This document shows positions 13,781 to 26,800 of a stretch of 64,000 nt of DNA, piece by piece (the stretch's first letter is position 1; every line of letters starts with the position of its first letter). Both the position numbers and the translations under genes were made by a program. The notes below the pieces were generated by a model. That model was given only the letters and a program-made list of their open reading frames with translations, was not told the origin of the DNA and did not search any database. The DNA is from Morella rubra. Taxonomy: Eukaryota > Streptophyta > Magnoliopsida > Fagales > Myricaceae. Location of the stretch: the NCBI GenBank assembly GCA_003952965.2, contig CM025853.1:24351934-24415933 (forward strand), written 5' to 3'.

Positions 13781-16503
13781 ATGGAAGCCGTCAGCGTCTG
13801 GGGAAACACACCCCTCGTAACCGTGGACCCAGAGATCCATGACCTCATCGAGAAGGAGAAGCGCAGGCAATGCCGCGGCATCGAGTTGATCGCATCGGAG
13901 AATTTCACCTCCTTCGCGGTCATCGAGGCCCTCGGTAGCTCCCTGACCAACAAGTACTCTGAAGGTATGCCGGGGAACAGGTACTACGGTGGGAACGAGT
14001 TCATCGACTTGATCGAGAACCTCTGCAGGTCTCGTGCCCTCCAGGCCTTCCACCTCGACCCAACCGGGTGGGGTGTCAATGTCCAGCCCTACTCCGGTTC
14101 CCCTGCCAACTTCGCCGCCTACACAGCCGTGCTCCAGCCCCATGACCGCATCATGGGTTTGGATCTTCCTTCCGGCGGTCACCTTACCCATGGATACTAC
14201 ACTTCCGGAGGGAAGAAGATCTCCGCCACCTCGATTTACTTCGAGAGTTTGCCCTACAAGGTGAATTCCACCACTGGGTATATTGATTACGATAAGTTGG
14301 AGGAGAAGGCCTTGGATTTCAGGCCTAAGTTGATTATTTGCGGTGGGAGTGCGTATCCCAGGGACTGGGATTACGCCAGGTTCCGCTCTGTTGCCGATAA
14401 GTGCGGCGCCCTCTTGCTATGTGATATGGCTCACATTAGTGGCCTTGTTGCTGCTCAGGTACATTTGTTAAACTTTTTAGTTATTGATGTTCTTCTTGTT
14501 TTTAATTTTTCTTTCCAATTTGTATATGAAATTCATTGAGTGCTGTTATGAGCTCTGGGATTAGATCTGCATGCTGCTTGGTTGTTTTAAGGAGGGCAGA
14601 TTTCGGAAATTCTGGATCTGGGCTTTTACCTATTTCAAGCATAATTGTAGGTTCATCGACCTGAGTTTTCGGTGATTGGTATTGTAGATCTGCATTTGTA
14701 ATGCATGATTGTTGGTAGTGCCGGATCGTCAGCAAATATGTTTGGACTTTTTAGCTCTCAATTTGAAGGTTGTGAGTCCTATTGAACGGCTGCATGCAGT
14801 GGACATGCGAGTTCAAACTTGCCCTGGTAATATCGCATCTAAAGAAAACGAAGATGAAATGTGTTTCGAAGTGTATGGATTCATTTGGGTCGCTTGCAGA
14901 AAGTGGCGATCTGTGGTGTTATTATGAATGCGACTATAATACGAAACTTCCTTATTAAATCGATATGGTACAGACCTCGACTTTTAAGTCGAATCTAAAT
15001 TGTTTCTTGGAATTCTGGATCGGAAGTACGTTCAGCTCTGGGAAAGTTTCGGTTTTCAAATATTTTATGCAAATAATTAATGCGCTTCTTGGATCTCTCC
15101 TCCAAGGATAGTATCTTTGGATTGCATATGATGCAGCTTCAAACTATTTGCGTCTCCATATATCTATCGAGTGTGTGGATCTTAGATTCTCACTTCACTT
15201 TTCAAGACCTACATGTTTCCTGTCTAAATAACCATTTTTTTTTCCTTATTGGCTTAGGAAGCTGCAAACCCGTTTGAATACTGTGATATAGTCACGACCA
15301 CAACCCACAAGAGCTTGAGGGGTCCTAGGGCCGGTATGATTTTCTACCGGAAGGGTCCTAAACCAGCCAAGAAGGGTCAGCCAGAGGATGCAGTTTACGA
15401 CTTTGAAGACAAGATCAACTTTGCTGTTTTCCCCTCCCTTCAGGGTGGTCCCCACAATCACCAGATCGGTGCCCTGGCTGTTGCTCTAAAACAGGCCATG
15501 TCACCTGGGTTCAAGACCTACGCCAAACAAGTCAAGGCCAATGCAGTTGCCCTTGGAAACTACCTGATGGGCAAGGGATACAAGCTTGTCACTGGAGGAA
15601 CTGAGAACCACCTTGTCCTGTGGGATCTTCGTCCTCTGGGGTTGACTGGTAAAAGAAATTATTTACTTGGTTTAGAAAAAAAACTTTTGTAGCCTTTTGT
15701 TTCCTTTGTTACACAACTCTTGCTTCTTGCAGGCAATAAGGTCGAGAAGCTATGTGACTTGTGCAATATTACCGTGAACAAGAATGCTGTGTTCGGTGAC
15801 AGCAGTGCCTTGGCTCCCGGAGGAGTACGAATTGGTAAGAACTGCTATCTAGAATTGGAGTTTCAGCTCTTTTGCGAGGGGTCTTTAATGAATGTGATGT
15901 TGGGTTTAATAGTCGGATGCATAGCTTGTGGGAATAATGACTTTTGAGAGAGAACTTGATCAATTGGACTTCCTCAAAGAAAAAGAAAAAACTAACATCC
16001 TTTGAGGTTACTTGTCAAACTCACCCTTTGGAAGGATAATACATTTTGATTCGGGTTCTGATTTTTTTGTGAGATGAATCGTTCATGTATTTGGGCTTTC
16101 TTTTCTTCTTTTGGTTACCAAGTTCAGGTATTGGGTGTGTTTTTGTTAAAATTACAACTTTTTTTGACAAGATAAATTCTAAGGCAGTTGTTCTTATTAC
16201 AACAATCGGGTTTGGTTTATCTGTCCTGAAGACTTAACCCCGAGTATTTCTTTGACAGGTACCCCAGCGATGACGTCAAGAGGATTGGTTGAGAAGGACT
16301 TCGAGCAGATAGGAGAGTTCCTTCACCAGGCTGTGACCATCACCTTGAACATCCAAAAGCAGTATGGAAAGTTATTGAAGGACTTTAACAAGGGCCTGGT
16401 CAGCAACAAGGACATTGAGGATCTCAAGATCGATGTCGAGAAGTTCTCATCCTCATTTGACATGCCCGGCTTCCTGATGTCTGAGATGAAGTACAAGGAT
16501 TAG
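13781..16503 (+). CDS. SHM4: serine hydroxymethyltransferase, cytosolic type, 4 exons
   Basis: This PLP enzyme interconverts serine plus tetrahydrofolate with glycine plus 5,10-methylene-tetrahydrofolate, supplying cytosolic one-carbon units. Exons are 13781-14458, 15258-15648, 15733-15834 and 16259-16503; all introns are GT-AG and phases match (AAQ/EAAN, LTG/NKV, RIG/TPAM). The joined protein is 471 aa, the usual length of plant cytosolic SHMT. The PLP-binding lysine is K244 in [16 protein letters not shown]; the N-terminal [10 protein letters not shown] and [11 protein letters not shown] segments and the C-terminal [13 protein letters not shown] are clear. There is no N-terminal transit peptide, which argues against the mitochondrial and plastid isoforms and for the SHM4/SHM5 group. 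Intron 1 (799 bp) is the longest. The ATG is set by the MExVxxWGNTPL start and the short leader after the TATA box. Confidence 0.96.
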
Positions 16504-17802
16504 ATCTAGAGCTTATTCATTGCTGTCATATTTGTTATCACAAGTTTATGAAAGAGGGCCCAAAAAAAAGGTGTCCATGAAAGAGGCATAAAAAAAAGAA
16601 GCTTCGTTGGGCTTTTGGCCCGTAGGTTAGGAGCTGTTTATTCCCTGTTTTTTTAATGTTGTTGATGGTATGTGTTCTGAGAGTTTGATGTCATATCCTC
16701 TCAATAGCAACTTTGTTGCCTTTTCTTATTGAAATATATTTTGACTTGGTGGGGAAATTGGTGAAAGTTATGTGCTCATTGACCCTACTGGTGAACAATA
16801 AATCTACAATTCTCAAAAGTGTGTTTCATTTTCTTGGACTGCGGATATACAGAATGGGATTATGTCGGGTTTTCTGTAAATTTATCTTCTCCCATTATCA
16901 TTTAGCCGTGTTTTCATTTTTTTCATGCTGATATATTCACTCGTACGAATAAACCATTTATTAAATTTTACATAATTCATATGTACTAAATCCCAAATAT
17001 TACGTGCATGGTAAAGATAAAAAAAAAAAAAAAGATTTTCTTTTGACCCTCCTTGCTCCATCCACTCCTCTTGTATACCAGTTTTAAATCTACTTCTCCA
17101 ACTGCGGACACATTTAAATCATTTAATTTTTTTCAAAAAACGAATAAACCAGTACTAAATCCCAAGTGCATGAAAGATTAAAAAAAAAGAAAAATTTTAA
17201 AAAAAAAGAAAAATTTGAGCATCGAATGATGTTTTGAGGTAGTGCAAAATGGCATATTTTAACTCCATTCGTCCGACACTTCGTGAGCAGAATAGTTGAG
17301 CATATTGGAAGATTGATACACAAAATAGTAACCAAAAAGGAAACCCCGCACACACAAATAGAAGAGAAAAGGAAAACAAGGCAGCCAAACTACTTGTTCC
17401 ATGTTGCCTTCAGTAAAGCTCATTGGCGAATTATGAGGTTCCCTCAAGGGGAAGCGAAAAAAAGGCGCATCACAATCCTCGGAGCACGATAATGAATTTT
17501 TCTCTGCTATACAAGCTTACATACAACAGAATTCTAGCATTGTGCGCTGTACAGAACCTTCAATATGCTGTTACATCCCAATAAATGACTCCGCGCAAGA
17601 CGACTCAAGAGAAACCTCAATCAAATATCTCCTGTGCTTCAATTATACTGTGCTGACTGAAGAAGAGAAAGGGAGAAATGAGCACGATTGGACTGAGTGC
17701 ATAAATGAGATCATGCAGAACAGAACTAGTTCAGGAAAAAGAACAAAACAGTAACTCCAAAGCAGAAGGAAAAATAAGCACTGCAAACACAAAATCATGG
17801 CC
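16504..17802. other. convergent 3' region between SHMT and RAD50
   Basis: This 1.3 kb holds the 3' UTRs of two genes transcribed towards each other. SHMT's 3' UTR probably ends near 16740, where AATAGCAAC and TTGAAATATATT text occurs; this is not certain. RAD50's 3' UTR lies at the right. The open frames on both strands here are not protein-like. Confidence 0.5.
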
Positions 17803-20800
17803 TTACTGGTCATCCTTTGCGACCCGGTAATATTTTTCTGCATGCTGCCGTTGACCAATTAGTTGAGCAAAACGTTCATCGTGTGTAATCACTATCAGCT
17901 GAAAATTTTCCTGGCCCTTTCTGTCTTCCATAATTCTGCAGAAAGAGCACGAAATATGGGTAAATGCTGGCTTTCATCCTCTTGATGGACTAGTGATGAG
18001 AGGATATTGTATGTTCATACCTCAGCAGAGCAGCAGAAAGACTTTCAGCATTTGGGGCATCCAAGTTTGTGGTTGGTTCATCTAATGCTAGTATACCGCA
18101 GTTGAGGCAGAAAGTCTCGGCTAGAGCCAATCGTATTATCAAGGAAGCAAGGACCTGAATGGGACTATTAGTTTCTCGTTCCTTGCCAAGAGAAGAGGGT
18201 TGGAGTTAAATAAAGCCTTCAATTAGCACTCACCTTCTGCCCAGCACTACACCTTCCTCTCATCTCTAACTCTGCATCACCAGTCTGCATGAGAACCTGC
18301 ACATAAAATGTTACAGAACATCAGGATACTAATTGTTAAAGAACAAAAAGTTCTGCCGGTAGATAAAAATTAAAAAACCTAAAAGAGAAGAAAAGAAAAG
18401 AAAATACTAGAACAGTTAGAGAAGAATTCCATACCTTGTAGCTGTAGGAGCGAGACCCAGCCCCTTCAGAATCTGAATGGATACTGATGTAATCTATATC
18501 TTGTCCTCTGTACGTTTGTTGCCACAACTCTCGTATAATTTTATTTATTTCCTCCATTTTCATTGAGTGGAAACGCATAAGTGCTCTGAAAGGAAATGAA
18601 TAAAAAAAAAAAAAAAACATTGGTTCTAAGATAACAAATCTTTCACAAGTAGTTTAGCACCAGTATTGAGAATTATAAAATATCCTTGTCTGATCCGCTG
18701 ATTTTCAAAAGAAGACCGGGGCTTACCCACATATATACGGGCTGAATATTGCCCAAGAGACTTCCATTCCCTTTTTTTTTTTTGAAAGGAGGGGGAGGGG
18801 GAGCCAAGAAGCATGTTTAAAAGTCGGCGTAACTGTGTTATGATGTTGAACACTGGATACGTAGAAACTACAGGTAACTGGGTCATCCTATTGGACCCAC
18901 GATCAAAAGCTCATTTACAAGTATAATGCACAGTTACATACAGATACTGAGCCTGATTGATAGATTACTTCCAAAGGACCAAAAGATGATCAGCAATTAA
19001 TGTAACACAATAAAGATCTAAGCACTCATTGACGGGGCGAGTGATATATCAAAGAGGGAAAAAAAAAGGGTTGGGATTGGGGGGGAAGAGAGCTGAGCTG
19101 CAGTGTTGAAGCTGAGGTATACTTGGAGGAAAGAATATGAAGTTACGATGCATGAGCCAAAATTTAAGACTTTCCTGGAGATATCCATTTTCCTGGAAAG
19201 ATGGATAAGATATCTAGGCACGGTAAAACCATAGTAGCAAGGAGGCATTCCTGGACTGTCAAAAAAGTTCATTGCAGTGCTAACTTCATAGCGCATAATC
19301 TTGCACTTCCTTCTCCCCAGAAGGAGACATTCCCCCGTCCACTCTATTCCCCCTCATGTATTCCTTTCCTCAGAACCCCCAGATTGCCGTTAAACTACAA
19401 ATGTATCTTGTAATCCCTTGCTCATTAAAAAAGAAAAAACATAGTAGCAAGAGTAATGGACTTTAAATGGATGGATAATACTAAAACCAGTAAACAATTT
19501 TCCTTTCTCCTTGAGTCCTTTCCAATCTGTAAGTTATAAATGTACCCAATATGTATTGAACCTACCATTCCACCCCTCACTTTGTTCTTAGATAGGGATG
19601 GAGTATCATTTGACCGAGAGTTCATTGGTGAAAAGTATCATTGTTCATGGCAAACAGACACATGATGCCCTATGATTTTGTAGCATTACCATTGGTGCAA
19701 AAAGTCCAAAACTTTCAGAAAGTCCAAGAACAATGTTCATTAGTAAACTGCAAATGAGACCCCTTTATGGCCTGCCCAAAAAACTGGAAGAATGTGGGCC
19801 TTGCCCATTCATAATCCAAATTTTTTCTAGAAAGGAGGTCCAAAGACTAAAGATTGGACTTCAGAAACAACAAGATTCTAATACCTTGGTGACCTTGGCT
19901 AAAAATGTACATCACAGATAACACACTCAAATGCCCTTTCGAGTTTGCCCAACAACCCTGAACTAATATGGCTATTGTATAGTAGAGTGGAAGAAGAACC
20001 AAGAAGAGGTAACTAGGACTTGAACTAACGACCTCACAACCATCAAGGATCTGACACCTTCTTGGTGAACCATCAACACATACTTTTGAACTCTCAGGAA
20101 CTGGGCAACAAGGTATCCAAGCATACCACACACAACCAGATTCAAATGATGATAGGCTTTTGGATAGATCAAATTTGTAAAAAAGCATGTACGAAACCCA
20201 TTCCATACTGCGAAGAGTTTACCTTGCGTAAAACACAAGGATAATTTGTTTATTTTTGTTTGTAAGTTATACATGCATCTGGTAGGTTTTGAATCTGTGA
20301 CCGCTTCCTACATCCTGAACTTACAGGAGGAGATTCCATTTAAGTTGGAGCACAGTGGTTAAGATAACAGAATACATTGTATTTTACACCGTAAACAATA
20401 AACTTCAGGAGTTTTGCACTCATATAGCTTAACTGAGTATATTTTAGAAGAATTAAAAACTCACCCTACAAAATAAAAGGTGATACAAAGAAACATGTGA
20501 ATACTAAGCTTACTTGTCAAGTGCATTGTAGTATCTGTCCAAGTCCTTGTTTGCCATTTCAGTTGTCTGTCACAAAATGTTTTCCAGTTATTAGTACACT
20601 GATATGAGTGAGGGAGAAAGCCGTTAAGCAATTATGAAAAAGGTTATCCAACCTTAAGCTGGATTAGCTGATCAAAGTACCGCTTGTCAATGTCCTTGTA
20701 TTGTGTCTGTTTAAGATCAACTCTGTTCTTCGAAATATTACTTTGGTAAACAGACATCGTCCCATGGCACCTGTTTAACTGTTATGAAAATCCCCAAGGT

Positions 20801-23800
20801 GTTAATTTTTTTCATGTAAGGAAAGGTAATGGCATCAAGATGATTCTTTGCCAATAAACTATAAAGAGAAGTAAACTTTTAAAGGTGGAAAAAAAATTGT
20901 CCATGATAGAAATTTCAAAAGATCTCAGCAGTACAAGAGATCAAACCACAGCCACTTTAACGTCACTTTTCAACTATTAAACATTGCGTCTTAGAATGTC
21001 TGCACTTTGCAACCAAAAGAATAAACGTAGCTTCCACTTTTCTCATTTTCCCTCTCTGCTACCCGGCTGTATAGCTGCTACACCAAAACTCGACTAAAGA
21101 ACCAAACAGACTTATCTATAAGGTAGTGGCAGGCTTTTCCAGCGGTTGTTCCCTCCAACGGGCAGCCTCTTTCTCTTTGCACCATTGGAATTAGAACTAA
21201 ATGGCTTTTATATCCCCAATTGGGCTGCAGAGAGTCAAATCAAGTCCCAAAGAGAAGTTCAGAAAGACTAAATGGTGATGAACAATTGACTTTGCCTCCC
21301 ATCATTCATTCTCAGTGACAATTCGTATATAGACACACTAGTAGAGCTGTCATTTTAATGGTATAGGACAAATTGGCAGCCAAACCAAGCACAAGCACTA
21401 CGGCTGAGCAAGCTGTTTGAAACCAAGCAACCAAATAGAAATTTAACTTGTGATTCCTTACGCATGTACAACAGTGTCACAACACCTTTTCCTTTCTCTC
21501 TTTGTTTTTTTACTTTGCCGACTCTTTTTCAAAAAATTTCACAACGTCCAATTTTGAATGAACAGTAGCGGATGATAGATTCTCACCCTAACAGCATTGA
21601 ACTATCCCTTTTTGTTTTTCGTTTAATTCAAGCCCATAGATCCTACTCAAATATACATCCACCAAACCTGGTCAACATCAGAAAGGAAAAAAGTCCACTC
21701 TACAAAACATTCTGAATTATTTTTGTTAGTCCCACATTCTACGCTGCATTTGGAGCAAAAATTAAGGACTTTAGAAATTCTCCCAAACAAGATTAAGACT
21801 TATAATCCAAAAACTTAAAGCTTTAAGAACATATCGACTACTTTGAAGACCATGAACCAAAGCCCATTCCTCACTTCTTTATTCTTGATAAAATAAGCAA
21901 TTCATTAAATGAAAAAGCACAAGATTGGGCAAAACCCTAAAGCATGGAAAGAATACAGAAAAAACACCCTAAACAAAGTTGACACTGTAATATTTCAAAA
22001 GGTCCAAAAGCTGCCGTGCACTTTGGCAAGAAATGCAAGTCATAGGTGAATTCCAAAAAGACAGCACAGAAATGAAAATCTCAACTTCAGTGAAGGTAAT
22101 TCAAAGACCTCAACATTCCTTGCTTTTTTTTTTTTTTTTCTCTCTCTCTCTCTCCACATTCAACCCATGACACAAGTAAACTGCCATCCAATTTGACCGG
22201 TAGAATGTTTTCCATACTGTCCCTTCCAACATGCCCACCAAACAGCAACCGTCTTATACGTATTCGATGCAACCCCCAAATAGGCCCAACACCAATGACC
22301 TTAATTCTCTAGCTATGTCACAGTGGAGAGTAGACAATTCGCTGTCTTTCAGACAACTGCCACATATACTACCAGTCCGCTACAGTTAATTTAAACTTCC
22401 TAAATTATCATTGTTAAACTCTTGCCTAATGATGCTGCCCAAGTTAAAAGGCCACTCTTGGCGTTGCTCTAACATAGGGCACATAAATAAAATACCACTA
22501 CATGGACTAAGATCCTTATAGCAAGACTTCACTTCAAAGCCCCGACCCCGGTGATGTGAGTAATCCCTAAAATGGAAAATCAAATATTCTGATTGGAGGC
22601 AATTTCCACCCCCTCCTGTTTCACCATCTAGCAGGCTTCGAAATCATTTTTATCTATACCTTCCCCACAAAAGTGGGTAGAATATAACACATAAATAAGA
22701 CAAAACAAGGATCCAATTTCTCAGTCTTGCACTGCTCTGACACATGTATGAATCTTCTGTGACTCAAGTAACAGGAGCTCTCTGCTAGAGTACAAAAGAA
22801 TGGAATCGCTCTACCAGAGTGTCTTACACCGTTGGTATCCATTGGCTTACCTAACAGTATCTGTATCTGCATCTCCTTGAAAAGTAGAGCCCCTACCATC
22901 TTGGAAGGAATGCAAACAAAGATTCATTCAGACTTCTCTCAAACAAACATTTCTTGTAAGATTAATGGTATATCTGCCTAGTCTCTCCTCTGGCAACATT
23001 CCTGAAAGAATAGAATCCTGCAACACCACCCTGAACTAAGCTCCACATTACTAAACTGGTTTCCTAATAATAAAATATCCAACTTTGGTCTACAACCCAA
23101 AGCCTAAATCTTGCAAGCATCAAACTTATAAAAGTCCCTTGATTCAATAAAGGCCCATTAAGTAAATACCTATAAATAAGATAATGACTCTTCAACAGCA
23201 GCCTACATCTGGCAACTATAACAATTGCTAACACACCCTTGACTTGATAGAACAAAAGGCGAATCTAAATTAGCAAAAGCTGAAAATATATTGAAATACT
23301 TATTACCTAACAGACTACCACAAACAATTGTTTCGGAATTAAAATCTTTTAAACTCTTATAGGGCACTTTGCTACCCCCACCCATCTCCTTGTAAGTAAC
23401 ACTGCTTAAGGTCAGGCTTCCAAAAAGGACTTTCAGCAATAAGACACTTCCGGAAGTAGCAGTCCAAATACTGAAAGCTGTTCCCTAACGAACAAGGACA
23501 TGACAATATACTCCATAGAGGCTCCTCCGACCTTCCCCACTCCTACTCTCACTCTAGCCACCTGGCCCTCCATCTTAGAGCCCTAAAGCTACAGCCCACC
23601 TGATTTTCACCACATATTGACCTTAGCCCCTTAACCAATATCTCAAACTTTTGCTGAATTTGAATGCTAAAAACAGAGCATTTTACAGTATTGGTATCCA
23701 TTGGCTTACCTAACAGTATCTGTATCTGCATCTCCTTGAAAAGTAGAGCCCCTACCATCTTGGAAGGAATGCAAACAAAGATTCATTCAGACTTCTCTCA

Positions 23801-26800
23801 AACAAACATTTCTTGTAAGATTAATGGTATATCTGCCTAGTCTCTCCTCTGGCAACATTCCTGAAAGAATAGAATCCTGCAACACCACCCTGAACTAAGC
23901 TCCACATTACTAAACTGGTTTCCTAATAATAAAATATCCAACTTTGGTCTACAACCCAAAGCCTAAATCTTGCAAGCATCAAACTTATAAAAGTCCCTTG
24001 ATTCAATAAAGGCCCATTAAGTAAATACCTATAAATAAGATAATGACTCTTCAACAGCAGCCTACATCTGGCAACTATAACAATTGCTAACACACCCTTG
24101 ACTTGATAGAACAAAAGGCGAATCTAAATTAGCAAAAGCTGAAAATATATTGAAATACTTATTACCTAACAGACTACCACAAACAATTGTTTCGGAATTA
24201 AAATCTTTTAAACTCTTATAGGGCACTTTGCTACCCCCACCCATCTCCTTGTAAGTAACACTGCTTAAGGTCAGGCTTCCAAAAAGGACTTTCAGCAATA
24301 AGACACTTCCGGAAGTAGCAGTCCAAATACTGAAAGCTGTTCCCTAACGAACAAGGACATGACAATATACTCCATAGAGGCTCCTCCGACCTTCCCCACT
24401 CCTACTCTCACTCTAGCCACCTGGCCCTCCATCTTAGAGCCCTAAAGCTACAGCCCACCTGATTTTCACCACATATTGACCTTAGCCCCTTAACCAATAT
24501 CTCAAACTTTTGCTGAATTTGAATGCTAAAAACAGGCATTTTACAGTATCAAAGGAAACAGGAAAACAGATAATCGTACTGGGTATAAAGAGCAACACGT
24601 ACAACTAGAAAAGAAGATTAGAGTGCATAAGCATAACTCTTGAACAGCTTTCCGGAATTAACTGAATCTAACAATAATGGTAATGTCATAGTTTTTGGTT
24701 TTTTTTTTTTAAAAAAAAGCAAGTCCCCATGCCTGAAACATACGTCAACCACTCAAATCAGAAGGTAATCATATGACACTGATGTCAGTAGGATTAATAA
24801 ATACCTCTGAAAGAAGTCGCTCTCTTTCCTGTGAGAGTTTGCCCAGTTCAGCTTCAACAGTAGAAACCCCCCCAATCTTCAATATTCTTTCTTCCAGTGA
24901 TTCAATCTCACGAGTAAGCTCATCTACTTCAGCTTTTGTTTTCCTGTAATTCAGGTTGTCCTCAATATTTCTTCTTAATTGATCTTGATTCCTCATCAAA
25001 TCTTTGCTTTTATTTAGTTCAGCTAAAATTTCCTGCTTCCTTGAGTCGCAACTTTGAAGTTGAGATTCTGATAGAGATTGCTTTTCTTGCATTTCCTTCA
25101 ACCTATCTCCTTTCTTTAAATCATAATACCTGGTAGAAAAATAAGATGATCAAGATCAATAGCATTGGAGGTTTTTGCACATCACATTTCAGGCTCATGG
25201 AACTTACTCTTTAATCCTAAAAGTAATTTTAAGCAGACTCTCGACTTCCTGCTGGTAATTTCTTTTTTGTTCAGCCTGCTCCTCATATTCACAATTAAGT
25301 TTAGCTTTCAATTCGTTGTAGTCACTCAGTAATTTATCTTTCTCCTTGGACAAAGGGCCAAGAGCCTCAGTCAAATGCTGAAAGTAACAAGGTGATCAGT
25401 ACATTGTACCATAATAATAAACCTTCTTTTCCAGATAACTGCACAGAGTGAACTAAAAGTGAAAAAAAAAAAAAGGAGAGCATTCAAGCCCAGGCTTCAG
25501 AACTTTGTTGTCTTTAGAGATATACATCGATCAGTATCTGGCTAGGTTTTTCACATATGAAAATGATAAAGAACCACCTACTCGACTAAACTCAAATTGA
25601 AAATTCTGAAAAATCAAAAGTACAAGTGCCTTATGCTCCCAATTTTGTTGGAATATGGACTGGACAAGAAAACAATGAATGAAATTAAAGCTCCTCAAAA
25701 AGTTATATTCTAGATGGAAGATTTCACTTCAGAGCCTCACAACTTCTATGAAACTTTTAGCAGTTTTTGGGTCGTCACTTTCGACTTTGTTGGAATCTAG
25801 CTAATAACCATAGATTCAATCACCAATAGCATCCGCGAAACTCTAGCTGGTTGGCTGTCTCCAAACTAGTCAAGCACAGATATGAACTTCTATCAAGTCT
25901 GCAAAAGCACCCATGTCAATTCTACGACACATCAGAAATGAAATTTTATTTACAGCAAATTGCAAAAGTCAATGTAGTTAGAAGGTGCAAGGTGTATTTT
26001 TCTCTTAATTTTTATTGATAGTTGTTATTACTATTAATCTTATTTACGAAAAGAGAACATGAACAACATTAGTTTCATCAAGACGGAGGAAAACAGGGTT
26101 CAAGCTTAAGATCAGAATCACCTACAAGCTGATAGCTCACATTTAGCACAAGAAATGTCCACAAACAGAATGCAGGATAATGAAAGATGAGATCCCTAAA
26201 TATCTTAGATGGACAGACTACCTTCTCATCAAGATCAACTTGATTTTTTTCCTCAGTCAGACGCTCTAACTCTTCCTCTGCCTTTTTAACATCTCGCAAT
26301 GTATTAGCTGCTTTGACTTTCTCCTCCCTTAGAGTGTGCCACCGAATTTGGATGTTCGATAGATCATTTTCCATGTACCTCTGCTCATCCCTTAACTTCT
26401 CCAGTTCATTATGCAAACCGTCCCTGATAGTTGACAGTCCAAATGATTCATACAATCAAAGAAAGACAGAAAAAACAAAGTTTCCAAGATAACAAAACTT
26501 TTATAATGCATTCATATTAAGAACAACTGTACAGCAAAATAGCGGTAGAATGGATGCAACGAATCTATGTCCATTTCACATAATGTACAAAATGGAGGTG
26601 TTTATAATGCTTCATAATCAATTTGGCTCAAAATAAAACATGAGGTTCACAAGTTCAAGTCATGTACTTTGTGCTTTGCAAGGTATTCAGCTCTAGCTGA
26701 ATTTCTTCCATGGTTCTCACACCTTGCCCTCTAAAATCAAGCTTATACTCCAAGTCATCAACTTGCTTCTGCCAAGTTTGAATTTCTTGGAAAAGCCTGT

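Noticed and set aside
13643-14191. 182-aa minus-strand frame opposite SHMT exon 1
   Set aside because: It is antisense to a conserved exon and has no protein resemblance.
19847-20274. 119- and 100-aa minus-strand frames in RAD50 intron 22
   Set aside because: No recognisable domain; the region looks like a short retroelement remnant.
22654-24298. Repeated minus-strand frames of 63-81 aa in RAD50 intron 20
   Set aside because: They repeat only because of the 859-bp duplication; they are short, without known domains, and lie in an intron.
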